NCBI RefSeq assembly: GCF_002051585.1
Contig: NZ_MZGX01000028.1
Coordinates: 21,830 to 85,829 of the forward strand
Reading direction: 5' to 3'
From: Ruminiclostridium hungatei
GTDB taxonomy: Bacteria; Bacillota; Clostridia; Acetivibrionales; DSM-1351
Length of the DNA stretch: 64,000 nt
The position numbers were made by a program, and so were the translations under genes. This document shows, piece after piece, positions 1-7,568 of the stretch. The notes beneath the pieces are model-generated. The model made no database searches, was not told where the DNA came from, and saw only the letters and a program-made list of their open reading frames with translations. The number at the start of each line of letters is the position of its first letter. Position 1 is the first letter of the stretch.

Positions 1-164
1 TTGTAAAAGGCCAGGCTTACATACTGCTTATCCGCACAACCCGGGCCGCAGTGGGTAATAGGCACCACACGGGGAATTGCAGATGCAGTGTGCATGGCTC
101 CGATTGCACAGCCGTAACGGGGACGGCTTATGGAATTAGTTTTTAATTCTTCTAGTACAGACAT
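1..164 (-). CDS. Nitrogenase component 1 beta-like protein (NifK-like), partial
   Basis: This is the first 54 codons of a protein that runs off the left edge of the window. The start ATG has a GGAGG site about 7 bases upstream. The translation contains RYGCAIGA and HCGPGC, the two N-terminal cysteine motifs of nitrogenase component 1 subunits; the K-like protein at 40058-41374 has RYSCAIGA and HAGPGC in the same places. It follows the D-like gene by 38 bases and would form a D-K heterodimer with it. Family membership is clear; the substrate cannot be known from this fragment. Confidence 0.8.
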   Translation of the reverse strand, partial: MSVLEELKTNSISRPRYGCAIGAMHTASAIPRVVPITHCGPGCADKQYVSLAFY

Positions 165-202
165 TTTATATCCTCCATTTGAAATAATTGTTCATTCTCA
201 TT

Positions 203-1723
203 TTAATCCTGATATATCAGTTCGGGATTTTTGGCAATTATGTACGGGTCAGTTTGCTCCAGCCACCATTTTGTATAAGGCAGCTTGACATGCTTGGAAA
301 GATCCTCATGAAATTTTTTGCGCTGGAGAATTCCCAGAATGGCATTGCCCAGGTTGACTATTCCGTCATAGCCTACTGCAATGTGTTCATCCCCCAGGGG
401 GGCAGCGGGTATTCCCAGCCGGGAAGCAAGCGGAGCAAGGCCATTATGGCGTATAAGTATAAAATCCGGTTGGACTTTTTTAAGAAGGGCATAAAACTGG
501 TGCTGCTGCCTGTTACTGACACTGAAGCTTTCCACATCCCCATAATTATCCACAAGATAGGATAAAGTATCCTGGGCCGGATCTTCACTGTCATATACAG
601 GATCATGGTGAAACACCAAGGAGCCGTTTACCTCTATGCCCAGTTCTCTCATTACTGAGATAAGGCCGTGGGAATATGCGGAGCCTGTGGCAACATAGCC
701 CTTTTTGCCTTTTAATTTGGTTTTTACATCTTCTATGAGCGGTTTCACCCGTGCATGCTCCCTTGCAATATAGCTTTCAGCCAGCTCTTCGCGGTTTGTA
801 AGTTTCGCAAGTCCCCTTATCCATGCATCCGTGCCAGCAAAGCCGTATGGCTGAGGAGCCTTCAATTCCGGCACACCGAAATTCTGCTCCAAGCCCTGGG
901 CAAGATATGAGGAGAGCGTATTGCAGAAACCAACTGTGGCCACAGCTTCCGACATTTGCGCCAGGTCCTCTACTGTTGCCATATCAATAACATAATTTAC
1001 ACGCAGATTCAATTCCTTAAGCATAGGGGTAAAAACATCCGAGCCCCATAGATTAATAACGTTGACCAGATCCTCCTGCTTTTTTGGCTGCTTTCTGACA
1101 ATATCCCTTAATATACCATGCTGGGTGGAATCAAAGCCTGTACTCCAATGCTTTGAACGGAAGCCTTCACAGTGAAGGGGCACTACAGGAATCCCAAGCT
1201 TTTCAGTATACTGGGCGGCAACACTGTCTATATCATCGCCGATTATTCCTGTCGCACAGGAGGTGCCGATGAAAACAGCCTTGGGCTTATATCTGTCCCA
1301 GACATCTTCCAGGGTTTGTTTCAACTTATCCAGGCCTCCAAACACCATATCCTTTTCCAGCAGGTTTGTAGATACTATTCTCAGGTTTTCAACAGGCAGA
1401 TTCCTTATGGACAGTCCATTCCTGTAAATAGAATTGTATATGGTCTGACTGACGGCACAGCCTATGGGTGAATGCTGTATAAGTACGGCATCCCTTACAT
1501 TCCCTGCCTGACATTCAACCATTTGTTCACTGCACACAGAGCCCTGGGTAAAGGGTCCTCTTACTTCGCATAGCTCACAAGTTTTTCCGCTCCTTTGGGT
1601 ACAATTCCTGGCATAGCCGGACGCATTCGCCAGAGTGTCGGCATTACCGTCCCAGCCGATTATTGTTCCCAGTCTCTGTTCCCGGCTTTCAACCGCTGTT
1701 GCTGCTAAATTGATTCTTTTCAT
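203..1723 (-). CDS. Nitrogenase component 1 alpha-like protein (NifD-like), locus 1
   Basis: A 506-residue oxidoreductase of the nitrogenase component 1 superfamily. The ATG at 1723 is chosen because GGAGG lies 6 bases before it. Visible motifs are HSPIGC (Cys89), TSCATGIIGDD (Cys156) and a Cys-rich N-terminus (Cys41, 49, 52, 64, 71), plausible P-cluster-type ligands. Cys267, in a segment ending EQNFGVP, aligns with the FeMo-cofactor ligand Cys275 of NifD. Anchored on CEGF (Cys185), the positions of NifD Gln191 and His195 are Trp193 and Phe197, so dinitrogen reduction is unlikely. It is clearly related to the protein at 41358-42839, including the shared GTDAW and FHHDPVYD motifs. A NifK-like gene follows. 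An attenuator-like leader precedes it. Confidence 0.85.
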   Translation of the reverse strand: MKRINLAATAVESREQRLGTIIGWDGNADTLANASGYARNCTQRSGKTCELCEVRGPFTQGSVCSEQMVECQAGNVRDAVLIQHSPIGCAVSQTIYNSIYRNGLSIRNLPVENLRIVSTNLLEKDMVFGGLDKLKQTLEDVWDRYKPKAVFIGTSCATGIIGDDIDSVAAQYTEKLGIPVVPLHCEGFRSKHWSTGFDSTQHGILRDIVRKQPKKQEDLVNVINLWGSDVFTPMLKELNLRVNYVIDMATVEDLAQMSEAVATVGFCNTLSSYLAQGLEQNFGVPELKAPQPYGFAGTDAWIRGLAKLTNREELAESYIAREHARVKPLIEDVKTKLKGKKGYVATGSAYSHGLISVMRELGIEVNGSLVFHHDPVYDSEDPAQDTLSYLVDNYGDVESFSVSNRQQHQFYALLKKVQPDFILIRHNGLAPLASRLGIPAAPLGDEHIAVGYDGIVNLGNAILGILQRKKFHEDLSKHVKLPYTKWWLEQTDPYIIAKNPELIYQD

Positions 1724-1777
1724 AAAATTCCTCCGGTTATTTTTCAATTTTCAGGTCTGCAATTCAAAATTCAAAGT

Positions 1778-1854
1778 TTTAAAAGCTTCAAATAAAAAAA
1801 GACTGTCAATAAGCATTTACATACTTAAAACAGTCTCTGATATCTTCAGTCAAC
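1778..1854 (-). promoter_or_regulatory. Leader element with intrinsic terminator upstream of nitrogenase-like locus 1
   Basis: On the minus strand the element begins GTTGACTGAAGATATCAG and runs into a GACTGT/ACAGTC stem (1830-1835 with 1801-1806) followed by seven T residues. A near-identical element sits at 45168-45243 before the nifB-like gene. The small hairpin CTGA-AGATA-TCAG becomes CTAA-AGATA-TTAG in the other copy, a compensatory G-C to A-T change. A second copy of GACTG upstream could pair with the terminator 3' arm as an antiterminator. The ligand or protein that senses it is unknown. Confidence 0.7.
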
Positions 1855-1906
1855 ATTTTATAATTAGTATTCTCAGTAAAAAATCACTATTATATTGTAG
1901 AAATTG

Positions 1907-1922
1907 GGACAAATTATTGTCC
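1907..1922. repeat. 16-bp inverted repeat, possible operator
   Basis: GGACAA-ATTA-TTGTCC is a perfect 6+4+6 palindrome located upstream of the locus 1 leader. It lies near a possible -10 (TATAAT on the minus strand, 1894-1889). It may be a repressor site, but I see no second copy near the other nitrogenase-like locus, so this is tentative. Confidence 0.3.
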
Positions 1923-2019
1923 GTCCGTCAAATATACTATGCATATATATTTAATATGCTTATATTATCATATACTTTATTCTTTGTAAATCCAAAATTT
2001 GGTTAAAAAATCAAATCAA

Positions 2020-2472
2020 TCAATCTTCGGCAAAATAATCAAAATCAAACTGACTTACCTTGTTTTTACCGGAATATTCGTTTTCCTGGTCATCTTCCTT
2101 ATCAGGCTGTGCTTCGGCCTTTTTGAATTTTGAGGAAGTATCAAATTCCTTATATTCATCTTTTTCCTTAAACTCTTTAGACTCCTTAAATTCCTTGAAT
2201 TCCTTGAATTCACCAAACTCATTGAATTCCTCGGACTCCAGCAATTCATCCAGCACACCGTTTTCCTTTAAAAGCAGAAAAAGTATTGCCGCTTCCCAAT
2301 AGGTCAACTTTTTTCCCTTACACTTCTTTTTGTGCTTTCTCAAATCCCCGTCATATTCATTATTCTCATATGCCTGCCCGCTGACCTGCTGTTTGAAATC
2401 ACCCTTTAAAGAAGCATCATGTTTATTGACCGATGACTTTTTATTCTTTCTTTTTTTGCCATATCTAGCCAT
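2020..2472 (-). CDS. Highly charged low-complexity protein with EFK repeats
   Basis: A 150-residue protein with a GGGAG site before the ATG. The N-terminus is very basic (Lys/Arg rich). Around residues 52-78 lies one hydrophobic patch (AAILFLLLKENGVLDELL). The segment after it is a run of EF-KEF-KEF-like repeats encoded by tandem GAATTCCTT-like nonamers, followed by an acidic tail. No signal peptide or catalytic motif is visible. The reading frame and ribosome site support a real gene, but I recognise no family. Repeat-number variation between strains is plausible. Confidence 0.55.
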   Translation of the reverse strand: MARYGKKRKNKKSSVNKHDASLKGDFKQQVSGQAYENNEYDGDLRKHKKKCKGKKLTYWEAAILFLLLKENGVLDELLESEEFNEFGEFKEFKEFKESKEFKEKDEYKEFDTSSKFKKAEAQPDKEDDQENEYSGKNKVSQFDFDYFAED

Positions 2473-2600
2473 AAATTACGCTCCCGGAAAAAATATCATG
2501 TTATATAATATGTAAAGTTGACATAACACGAAACAAATTGTTTGCTTTAAAAAAAATAAATCTGAAAGACAGGCAAAAAAACAAGATAGCTTAACTATTT

Positions 2601-3194
2601 TTAATTGAACTTTTTATAGAAATACCAACCTGAATACAGGCCCGGTATTGCCACCCAGAGTAAAATGCAGACAGGCACTACAGTCTCAGCTTTGATAAAG
2701 AATGAAAGGACAAACTGAATAACAGCCAATGGGAAAGCAGTATAGCCCACCAGCTTGTGGGCCAGCCTCCAGGTAGCTTCATCCCTGACCGTCCATGGAA
2801 GCCTTAAACCAAGATATCTGTTAAAGGGTATCTTAGGTGCAAGATTGCCAAAAACCAGCATGAATACTGAGATTGCAGCCACCTTCAATTGTTCTGCAGC
2901 AGTGTCGGAAAGTTTTCCGTCCAACAGTTTAAACCTTACTGTTATTACAATCAGCAGAATTACAAAAGCAGCTATTCTGTTAGCCAGGCGAAAAGTTTTA
3001 ACCTTTGGGTTTTCCTCCGACAGCCTGGTGATTGCAGGTGCTTTTATGTCAATGACAACTAATGCTATAAGTATAACGGCGGGAATTACCGCCTCGGCTA
3101 TAGCATTATCACCGGAAAATATACCTGTGATGATGATTAATACGGATACAGCAAAAAAGAAAATATTTAACAGGTTCACTTTTGAATTTTTCAT
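2601..3194 (-). CDS. sdpI: SdpI-family membrane immunity protein
   Basis: A 197-residue integral membrane protein with about six hydrophobic segments. The block GNLAPKIPFNRYLGLRLP followed by WTVRDEATWRLAHK is the hallmark of the SdpI family, which protects Bacillus cells from the SdpC toxin and with SdpR controls its own expression. The gene overlaps the upstream ArsR-type regulator by 4 bases, matching the sdpRI operon of B. subtilis. No sdpABC toxin genes are visible here, so it may be an orphan immunity pair or have another membrane-stress role. Confidence 0.85.
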   Translation of the reverse strand: MKNSKVNLLNIFFFAVSVLIIITGIFSGDNAIAEAVIPAVILIALVVIDIKAPAITRLSEENPKVKTFRLANRIAAFVILLIVITVRFKLLDGKLSDTAAEQLKVAAISVFMLVFGNLAPKIPFNRYLGLRLPWTVRDEATWRLAHKLVGYTAFPLAVIQFVLSFFIKAETVVPVCILLWVAIPGLYSGWYFYKKFN

Positions 3195-3469
3195 AGTTGA
3201 TTCTCTCCTTTTCCATTCTCAAAAAACCCAAGAAATCCTCCGAGCACACTTTGCAAAACCGAAAGGTTTATTGAATATATTACAAATTGCCCCTTCTTTT
3301 CGGCAGTTACCAGTTCGGCCAGCTTCAATATCTCAAGGTGCTTTGAGATAGAGGGCTGAGACATGCTGAAGTGCTGCACGATTTCATTTGCCGACATATC
3401 CCCCATTGACAGGAGCTTCAGTATTTCCCTTCTTGTGGGGTCGCTCAGTGCTTTAAATGTTCTGTTCAA
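3191..3469 (-). CDS. sdpR: ArsR/SdpR-family transcriptional repressor
   Basis: A 92-residue winged-helix protein that begins MNRTFKALSDPTRREILKLL, typical of SdpR/ArsR regulators. The recognition helix region is MSQPSISKHLEILKLAELV. No ArsR-type cysteine metal site is seen, as in SdpR, which is not a metal sensor. It is the first gene of a two-gene operon with sdpI (4-base overlap). In B. subtilis SdpI sequesters SdpR at the membrane when toxin is present, which relieves autorepression; the same loop is inferred here. Confidence 0.85.
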   Translation of the reverse strand: MNRTFKALSDPTRREILKLLSMGDMSANEIVQHFSMSQPSISKHLEILKLAELVTAEKKGQFVIYSINLSVLQSVLGGFLGFFENGKGENQL

Positions 3470-3596
3470 GCTATCACCTCAACTACTTCTTATAAACATA
3501 TAACTATTTAGCTATATATTTATATTATTACATTCCTGCACTAATATCAAGTATTTCAAAAATTTTAAATTTAAAGTTTTATAGAATTTCATGATA

Positions 3597-3650
3597 CAAA
3601 AACAACCCGGCGCCGGTGATTTGGAAATACAGGCAGTCGGGTTGTTTTCA
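3597..3650 (-). terminator. Intrinsic terminator after the RCC1-repeat gene
   Basis: AACAACCCG (3601-3609) pairs with CGGGTTGTT (3638-3646), followed on the minus strand by a T-rich stretch. It lies about 50 bases beyond the stop of the RCC1-repeat gene. Confidence 0.7.
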
Positions 3651-3698
3651 TAAACTGAACGGACACAGCCGTTACTTATTTTATAAAGAACCTATGAT

Positions 3699-4661
3699 TT
3701 AATATTCAGGATAAATGAACTTAAGCTTGTTATTTTTATCCAGTGACCCAAGATATCCGGTGGAAAAACCGTCATAGGCATCCTTTCCACTGGCCGCTAT
3801 CTTGGTGATACTGCTTAAGCCCTTTACTTTTGCTGGCTTTATCTTTTCAGAATTGTACTTCCACTCCCATACATCACCCTTACCGTCAAGTGCATAGCCC
3901 GTCATTCTTCCGGCCTCAATCTGCTTGATTCCAGTGAAGCCCGTGATTTTTACAGGCTTCTTGGCAGAATCGGAATTAAAGCTCCACTGCCACACAGTAT
4001 TGTCCTTAAGCAGTGCCAGTCCGCAATCGGCTCCTGCGGAAACCTGCACTGCATTCTTCAGGCCCTGCACCTGCTGCGGTTTTTTCTGGTCTACAAAATC
4101 AGCAATCAACTGCTTATCGCACCACTGCCAGACAGTACCGTCCTTTTTTAATGCAATGGCGTCAAAATCCCTCATGGAAATGCTCACAACATCTTTCAGA
4201 CCTTTGACTTCAAAAGCCTTAAGATTGTTGCCCACGCCCCAAACCGTACCATCTGTTTTAAGAGCGTAGATTCCTTCAGAGCCAACGCTTATTGAACCCA
4301 CCTTGGTTAAATTTTCAATCTTTTTCTTCAGCGTATACTTGTTTGGTATTTCATAATCCTGCTCGTAATAATTAACCTCCCCTGATTTGCTTAAGGCCCA
4401 CAAGCCATAATACATATCGGATGAAGCCATTTTTACGTTGGTCAGCTCCTTTATCTGCAGCAGCTCGGTTTTGTTGTATTGGCTTTTATACACCTTTCCG
4501 TCAGATGCAGTGAAATAAATATCATTACTGCCGCCCATGATGCTGGTATAGCTAATTTTAGCAGCCGCTGCAAAGATACTGCCCGACATGGACAATATCA
4601 GTATGACTGCGCTGGCAAGGATGGTGAATCTTTTAATATGTTTCTGCAAATGTTTCTTCAT
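3699..4661 (-). CDS. Secreted RCC1-repeat (beta-propeller) protein
   Basis: A 320-residue protein with an N-terminal signal peptide (basic start, hydrophobic stretch, SGSIFAAAA). The mature part has repeated units of about 45-50 residues of the type KxDGTVWxWG, for example YALKTDGTVWGVGNN, IALKKDGTVWQW and ALLKDNTVWQWSF, with VSISxG or VQVSAGA between them. This is the pattern of bacterial RCC1-like repeats that form a propeller. It is probably extracellular or wall-associated; the ligand is unknown. It is monocistronic with its own terminator. Confidence 0.75.
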   Translation of the reverse strand: MKKHLQKHIKRFTILASAVILILSMSGSIFAAAAKISYTSIMGGSNDIYFTASDGKVYKSQYNKTELLQIKELTNVKMASSDMYYGLWALSKSGEVNYYEQDYEIPNKYTLKKKIENLTKVGSISVGSEGIYALKTDGTVWGVGNNLKAFEVKGLKDVVSISMRDFDAIALKKDGTVWQWCDKQLIADFVDQKKPQQVQGLKNAVQVSAGADCGLALLKDNTVWQWSFNSDSAKKPVKITGFTGIKQIEAGRMTGYALDGKGDVWEWKYNSEKIKPAKVKGLSSITKIAASGKDAYDGFSTGYLGSLDKNNKLKFIYPEY

Positions 4662-4750
4662 TTAGTCCTCCAAAAATAATATTTGTAAGGATATTCTAAA
4701 GTAAATTACCTTTTTTGACAATATTTTTATATAAAAATGGTATAATTTCT

Positions 4751-5575
4751 TTAAACTTTCGTTTTTCTGTTTATTAAAACCGAGGCCAGAATGCTTGCTG
4801 CAAGGATTGTAATTATGACCGCCAATGAAAGCTCAACAGGTATTTTTATGTGTACCATCAAAAGTAGCAGCTTAATACCTGTAAAGGTAAGAATCAATGC
4901 CACACCATATTTGACATATTTAAACTTTTCGTGAAGATTACCCAGCACGAAATACATGCTTCTGAGTCCCAGAATTGCAAAAATGTTTGAGGTATATACA
5001 ATAAACGGGTCGGTTGTAATTGAAAATATTGCCGGAATGGAATCCACTGCAAAAATAATGTCGGTAAATTCAATAAGTATTAAAACTGCAAATAATGGAG
5101 TGGCATACAAAATGTTCTTCTTTCTTACAAAGAACCTGTCTCCCTCCATACTGTCGCTTACAGGTATGATCTTCCCCAGCACCTTCAGGATTTTACTGTC
5201 CTTCACATTGCTGCTCTCCTGCCCAAACATCATTTTTATGCCGCTGATTATAAGAATTGCACCAAAAATGTAGAGCATCCAGTGAAATCTGTTAACAATA
5301 GTAACTCCCAGCAACACAAAAATCAGCCTTAGTATAAGAGCACCTGCAATTCCGTAATTCAAAACCCTCCTTTGATACTGCGGCTTTATTCCAAAGCTGC
5401 TGAAAACCATAATGAAAAGGAATAAATTATCCACGCTCAAGCTTTTTTCAATAACAAAGCCTCCCAGAAACTCCAGAGCCTTCTCTTGGCCCATGAACAG
5501 GTATACCCCAACATTAAAGAGCAGGGCCAGTCCTATCCAGAATGCTACCCAAAGAAGTGCTTTTTTTGTTGACAT
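4751..5575 (-). CDS. TerC/Alx-family membrane protein, probable Mn exporter
   Basis: A 274-residue membrane protein; the ATG at 5575 has ACGGAGGT just upstream. It carries the TerC signature: EKSLSVDNLFLF near residue 42 and FTDIIFAVDSIPAI in the middle, with acidic residues inside membrane helices, and about seven to nine helices. TerC/Alx proteins are linked to manganese export and metallation of exported proteins. The upstream leader resembles the yybP-ykoY manganese riboswitch and ends in a strong terminator, which supports a manganese role. Confidence 0.85.
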   Translation of the reverse strand: MSTKKALLWVAFWIGLALLFNVGVYLFMGQEKALEFLGGFVIEKSLSVDNLFLFIMVFSSFGIKPQYQRRVLNYGIAGALILRLIFVLLGVTIVNRFHWMLYIFGAILIISGIKMMFGQESSNVKDSKILKVLGKIIPVSDSMEGDRFFVRKKNILYATPLFAVLILIEFTDIIFAVDSIPAIFSITTDPFIVYTSNIFAILGLRSMYFVLGNLHEKFKYVKYGVALILTFTGIKLLLLMVHIKIPVELSLAVIITILAASILASVLINRKTKV

Positions 5576-5636
5576 AAATGTACCTCCGTAATATATGTGT
5601 TTTATTTTATAAAGACCCGTAAATAAGCTCATAATA

Positions 5637-5765
5637 CAAAAAGACTCTGAGACAAAACCACAGGTTTTGTCTCAGAGTCTCACGAATTAAGGATAACCGG
5701 GCCTAAATGCCGTAATGACGGATAATCCTCTGCTGCTGCAGACCGTTACTCCCTCTGTTGAATTT
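5637..5765 (-). promoter_or_regulatory. Probable yybP-ykoY-type Mn2+ riboswitch with terminator
   Basis: On the minus strand the leader holds GAGGGAGTAACGG and later AGGCCCGGTTATCC, resembling the two conserved internal loops of the yybP-ykoY class. It ends in a perfect 17-bp stem (5643-5659 with 5663-5679) followed by TTTTTG. It lies directly before a TerC-family gene, a common target of this class. Identification is from memory of the consensus; a covariance model search would decide it. Confidence 0.6.
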
Positions 5766-5769
5766 AAGT

Positions 5770-6411
5770 TTATTCAGATTGCTTTCTGCCTTTTATCCAG
5801 GTTATAACAACCGGCAGCAGTGAAATAGCTACAATGGCAAGTATAACCAGTGTGAAATTTTCACTTACCGCTGGTATGTTGCCAAAAAAGTAGCCTGCGG
5901 TAATACAGATGCCAACCCAGGAAATCCCGCCTGCAATGTTATAAAGAATGAACTTTCCGTAACGCATGCTGCCCATGCCTGCCACAAAAGGAGCAAAGGT
6001 TCTGATAACTGGAATGAACCTTGCCAGGATTACTGTTTTTCCTCCATGCCTGGTGTAGAATTCATGTGCTTTGTCCAGATGCTTTACATTAAGGAATTTT
6101 ACATTTTGCTTTCTGAATATTTTCGGCCCAAGATACTTGCCTATATGGTAATTTACCGTATCGCCTATAATTGCTGCTGCAATCAGCACTGCTGCAATCA
6201 GCCATATATTCATTGCTCCCGAAGCAGATAAGGCTCCCACAACAAATATAAGGGAATCGCCCGGCAGAAACGGTGCCATGAACAGCCCGGTCTCACAGAA
6301 TATAATCAAAAACAAAATAACATATGTGAAACCTCCGAATTTTTGAATCAAATCCGTCAGGTGATTGTCCAGATTAACTATGATGTCAATCAGGGTATAA
6401 ATTATGTCCAT
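5770..6411 (-). CDS. DedA-family membrane protein
   Basis: A 213-residue integral membrane protein of the DedA/VTT (SNARE-associated) superfamily. It has the family blocks ETGLFMAPFLPGDSLIFVVG near residue 41 and FTRHGG-like YTRHGGKTVILARFIPVIRT near residue 118, with the conserved Gly, Arg and Pro residues. DedA proteins act in membrane homeostasis and lipid carrier or phospholipid flipping. It stands upstream of terC with the riboswitch region between them, so the two are probably separate transcripts. Confidence 0.85.
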   Translation of the reverse strand: MDIIYTLIDIIVNLDNHLTDLIQKFGGFTYVILFLIIFCETGLFMAPFLPGDSLIFVVGALSASGAMNIWLIAAVLIAAAIIGDTVNYHIGKYLGPKIFRKQNVKFLNVKHLDKAHEFYTRHGGKTVILARFIPVIRTFAPFVAGMGSMRYGKFILYNIAGGISWVGICITAGYFFGNIPAVSENFTLVILAIVAISLLPVVITWIKGRKQSE

Positions 6412-6696
6412 TATTCCTCCGTATAATTAATATATCCTGTGCATTTTTCTTTTCTTAATCATTATTATTTCCAGATTTACTTTTTATCAAGAATAATTTA
6501 AGACATGTCTTTCAAAAGATTTCTCAAGAAAAGCTGTTTTTCCGACGTATGAACATTGTAATATGATATATATGGCTTTGTCAATCGGCTGAATGTTAAT
6601 TATATGTTAACTTGAAGTATAAAATTTCATTTTTTTAAAGAAATTGTTGGTCATATTATTTTCAGTTAATCAAATAATAGCAATGAGGTGATTTAT

Positions 6697-7305
6697 TTGA
6701 AAAGGTTATTCATTATAACGGCATTGGTTTTCAGTTTGTTGACAGTCGGGGTTTTTGCAAGATCTTATACTTGTAAGCAGGGAGATACCCTCTCGGGAAT
6801 TGCTGCAAAATACGATACAACTATAAGCAAATTAAAAGCCTGCAACCCCCAGTTGAAAAATTCTTCTGCAATTAAGCCCGGGCAAAAGGTCACACTTCCC
6901 GACCAGGGCAGTATAACCGATTATGAGAAGGAAGTGGCGAGGCTTGTTAATGTTGAAAGGTCTAAAAGAGGGCTTCAGACACTCACATTAAACGCACAGA
7001 TATGCAAGGTTGCAAGAATCAAAAGCCAGGATATGATAAACAAGCGGTACTTTTCCCATACTTCTCCAACTTACGGGTCACCGTTTAAAATGATGGAGAG
7101 TTTTGGAATCAGGTTCTCTTCCGCCGGTGAAAATATCGCCTATGGCCAAAGGACGCCTGCAGAGGTTATGCAGGGCTGGATGAATTCTCCGGGACACAGG
7201 GCCAACATACTGAGCGCTACCTACACCAATATAGGCGTGGGCCTTGCAAAATCCGGTACAGGGGTAAAGTATTGGACTCAGATGTTTACAAAGCCTTTAA
7301 AGTAA
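6697..7305 (+). CDS. Secreted LysM-CAP (SCP/YkwD-like) protein
   Basis: A TTG start at 6697 is preferred because GAGGTG (6685-6690) precedes it at good spacing and the product begins with a standard signal peptide (KRLFIITALVFSLLTVGVFA). A LysM domain follows (YTCKQGDTLSGIAAKYD, then NPQLKNSSAIKPGQKV), then a CAP domain with LVNVERSKRGL, KSQDMINKRYFSHTSP, AGENIAYG and WMNSPGHRANIL. CAP proteins with LysM bind peptidoglycan at the cell surface; in spore formers relatives are coat or germination proteins. The exact activity of the CAP domain is unknown. Confidence 0.85.
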   Translation: MKRLFIITALVFSLLTVGVFARSYTCKQGDTLSGIAAKYDTTISKLKACNPQLKNSSAIKPGQKVTLPDQGSITDYEKEVARLVNVERSKRGLQTLTLNAQICKVARIKSQDMINKRYFSHTSPTYGSPFKMMESFGIRFSSAGENIAYGQRTPAEVMQGWMNSPGHRANILSATYTNIGVGLAKSGTGVKYWTQMFTKPLK

Positions 7306-7360
7306 CGAGTTAATGTATCGGCAAGATTTAATTCATAACTGAATTAAGCAGTGATGATTA

Positions 7361-7401
7361 AAACAAGAGCAGTGTCACCATGGTGACACTGCTCTTGTTT
7401 T
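7361..7401. terminator. Bidirectional intrinsic terminator
   Basis: A perfect palindrome AACAAGAGCAGTGTCACCA and its complement (7362-7400), with T-rich flanks on both sides. It separates the convergent LysM-CAP gene and the feo operon. Confidence 0.85.
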
Positions 7402-7409
7402 GTCATTTT

Positions 7410-7556
7410 CTATTTTCCTGAAGCTTCGCAGCTTTCAGATTTTTCACAGCCGGAACAGCCGCAGCAACTGCTGCCCTTTTTCTGATTCTTAACAATTTTT
7501 CTTATGGCAAAAAACAGAACTACACACACGGCACCAACTAAAATAAAATCAATCAT
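7410..7556 (-). CDS. FeoB-associated Cys-rich small membrane protein
   Basis: A 48-residue protein: one N-terminal transmembrane helix (MIDFILVGAVCVVLFFAIRK), a basic linker and a cysteine-rich tail with SCCGCSGCEKSESCE. GGAGGC lies 6 bases before the ATG, and the gene starts 12 bases after the feoB stop. This matches the FeoB_associated family found next to FeoB in Firmicutes, thought to assist ferrous iron transport, possibly by binding iron at the cytoplasmic face. The role of the cysteines is inferred. Confidence 0.8.
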   Translation of the reverse strand: MIDFILVGAVCVVLFFAIRKIVKNQKKGSSCCGCSGCEKSESCEASGK

Positions 7557-7568
7557 AAACAACGCCTC

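Noticed and set aside
6046..6231. Opposite-strand frames within dedA and other genes
   Set aside because: These are shadows of clearly coding frames on the other strand.
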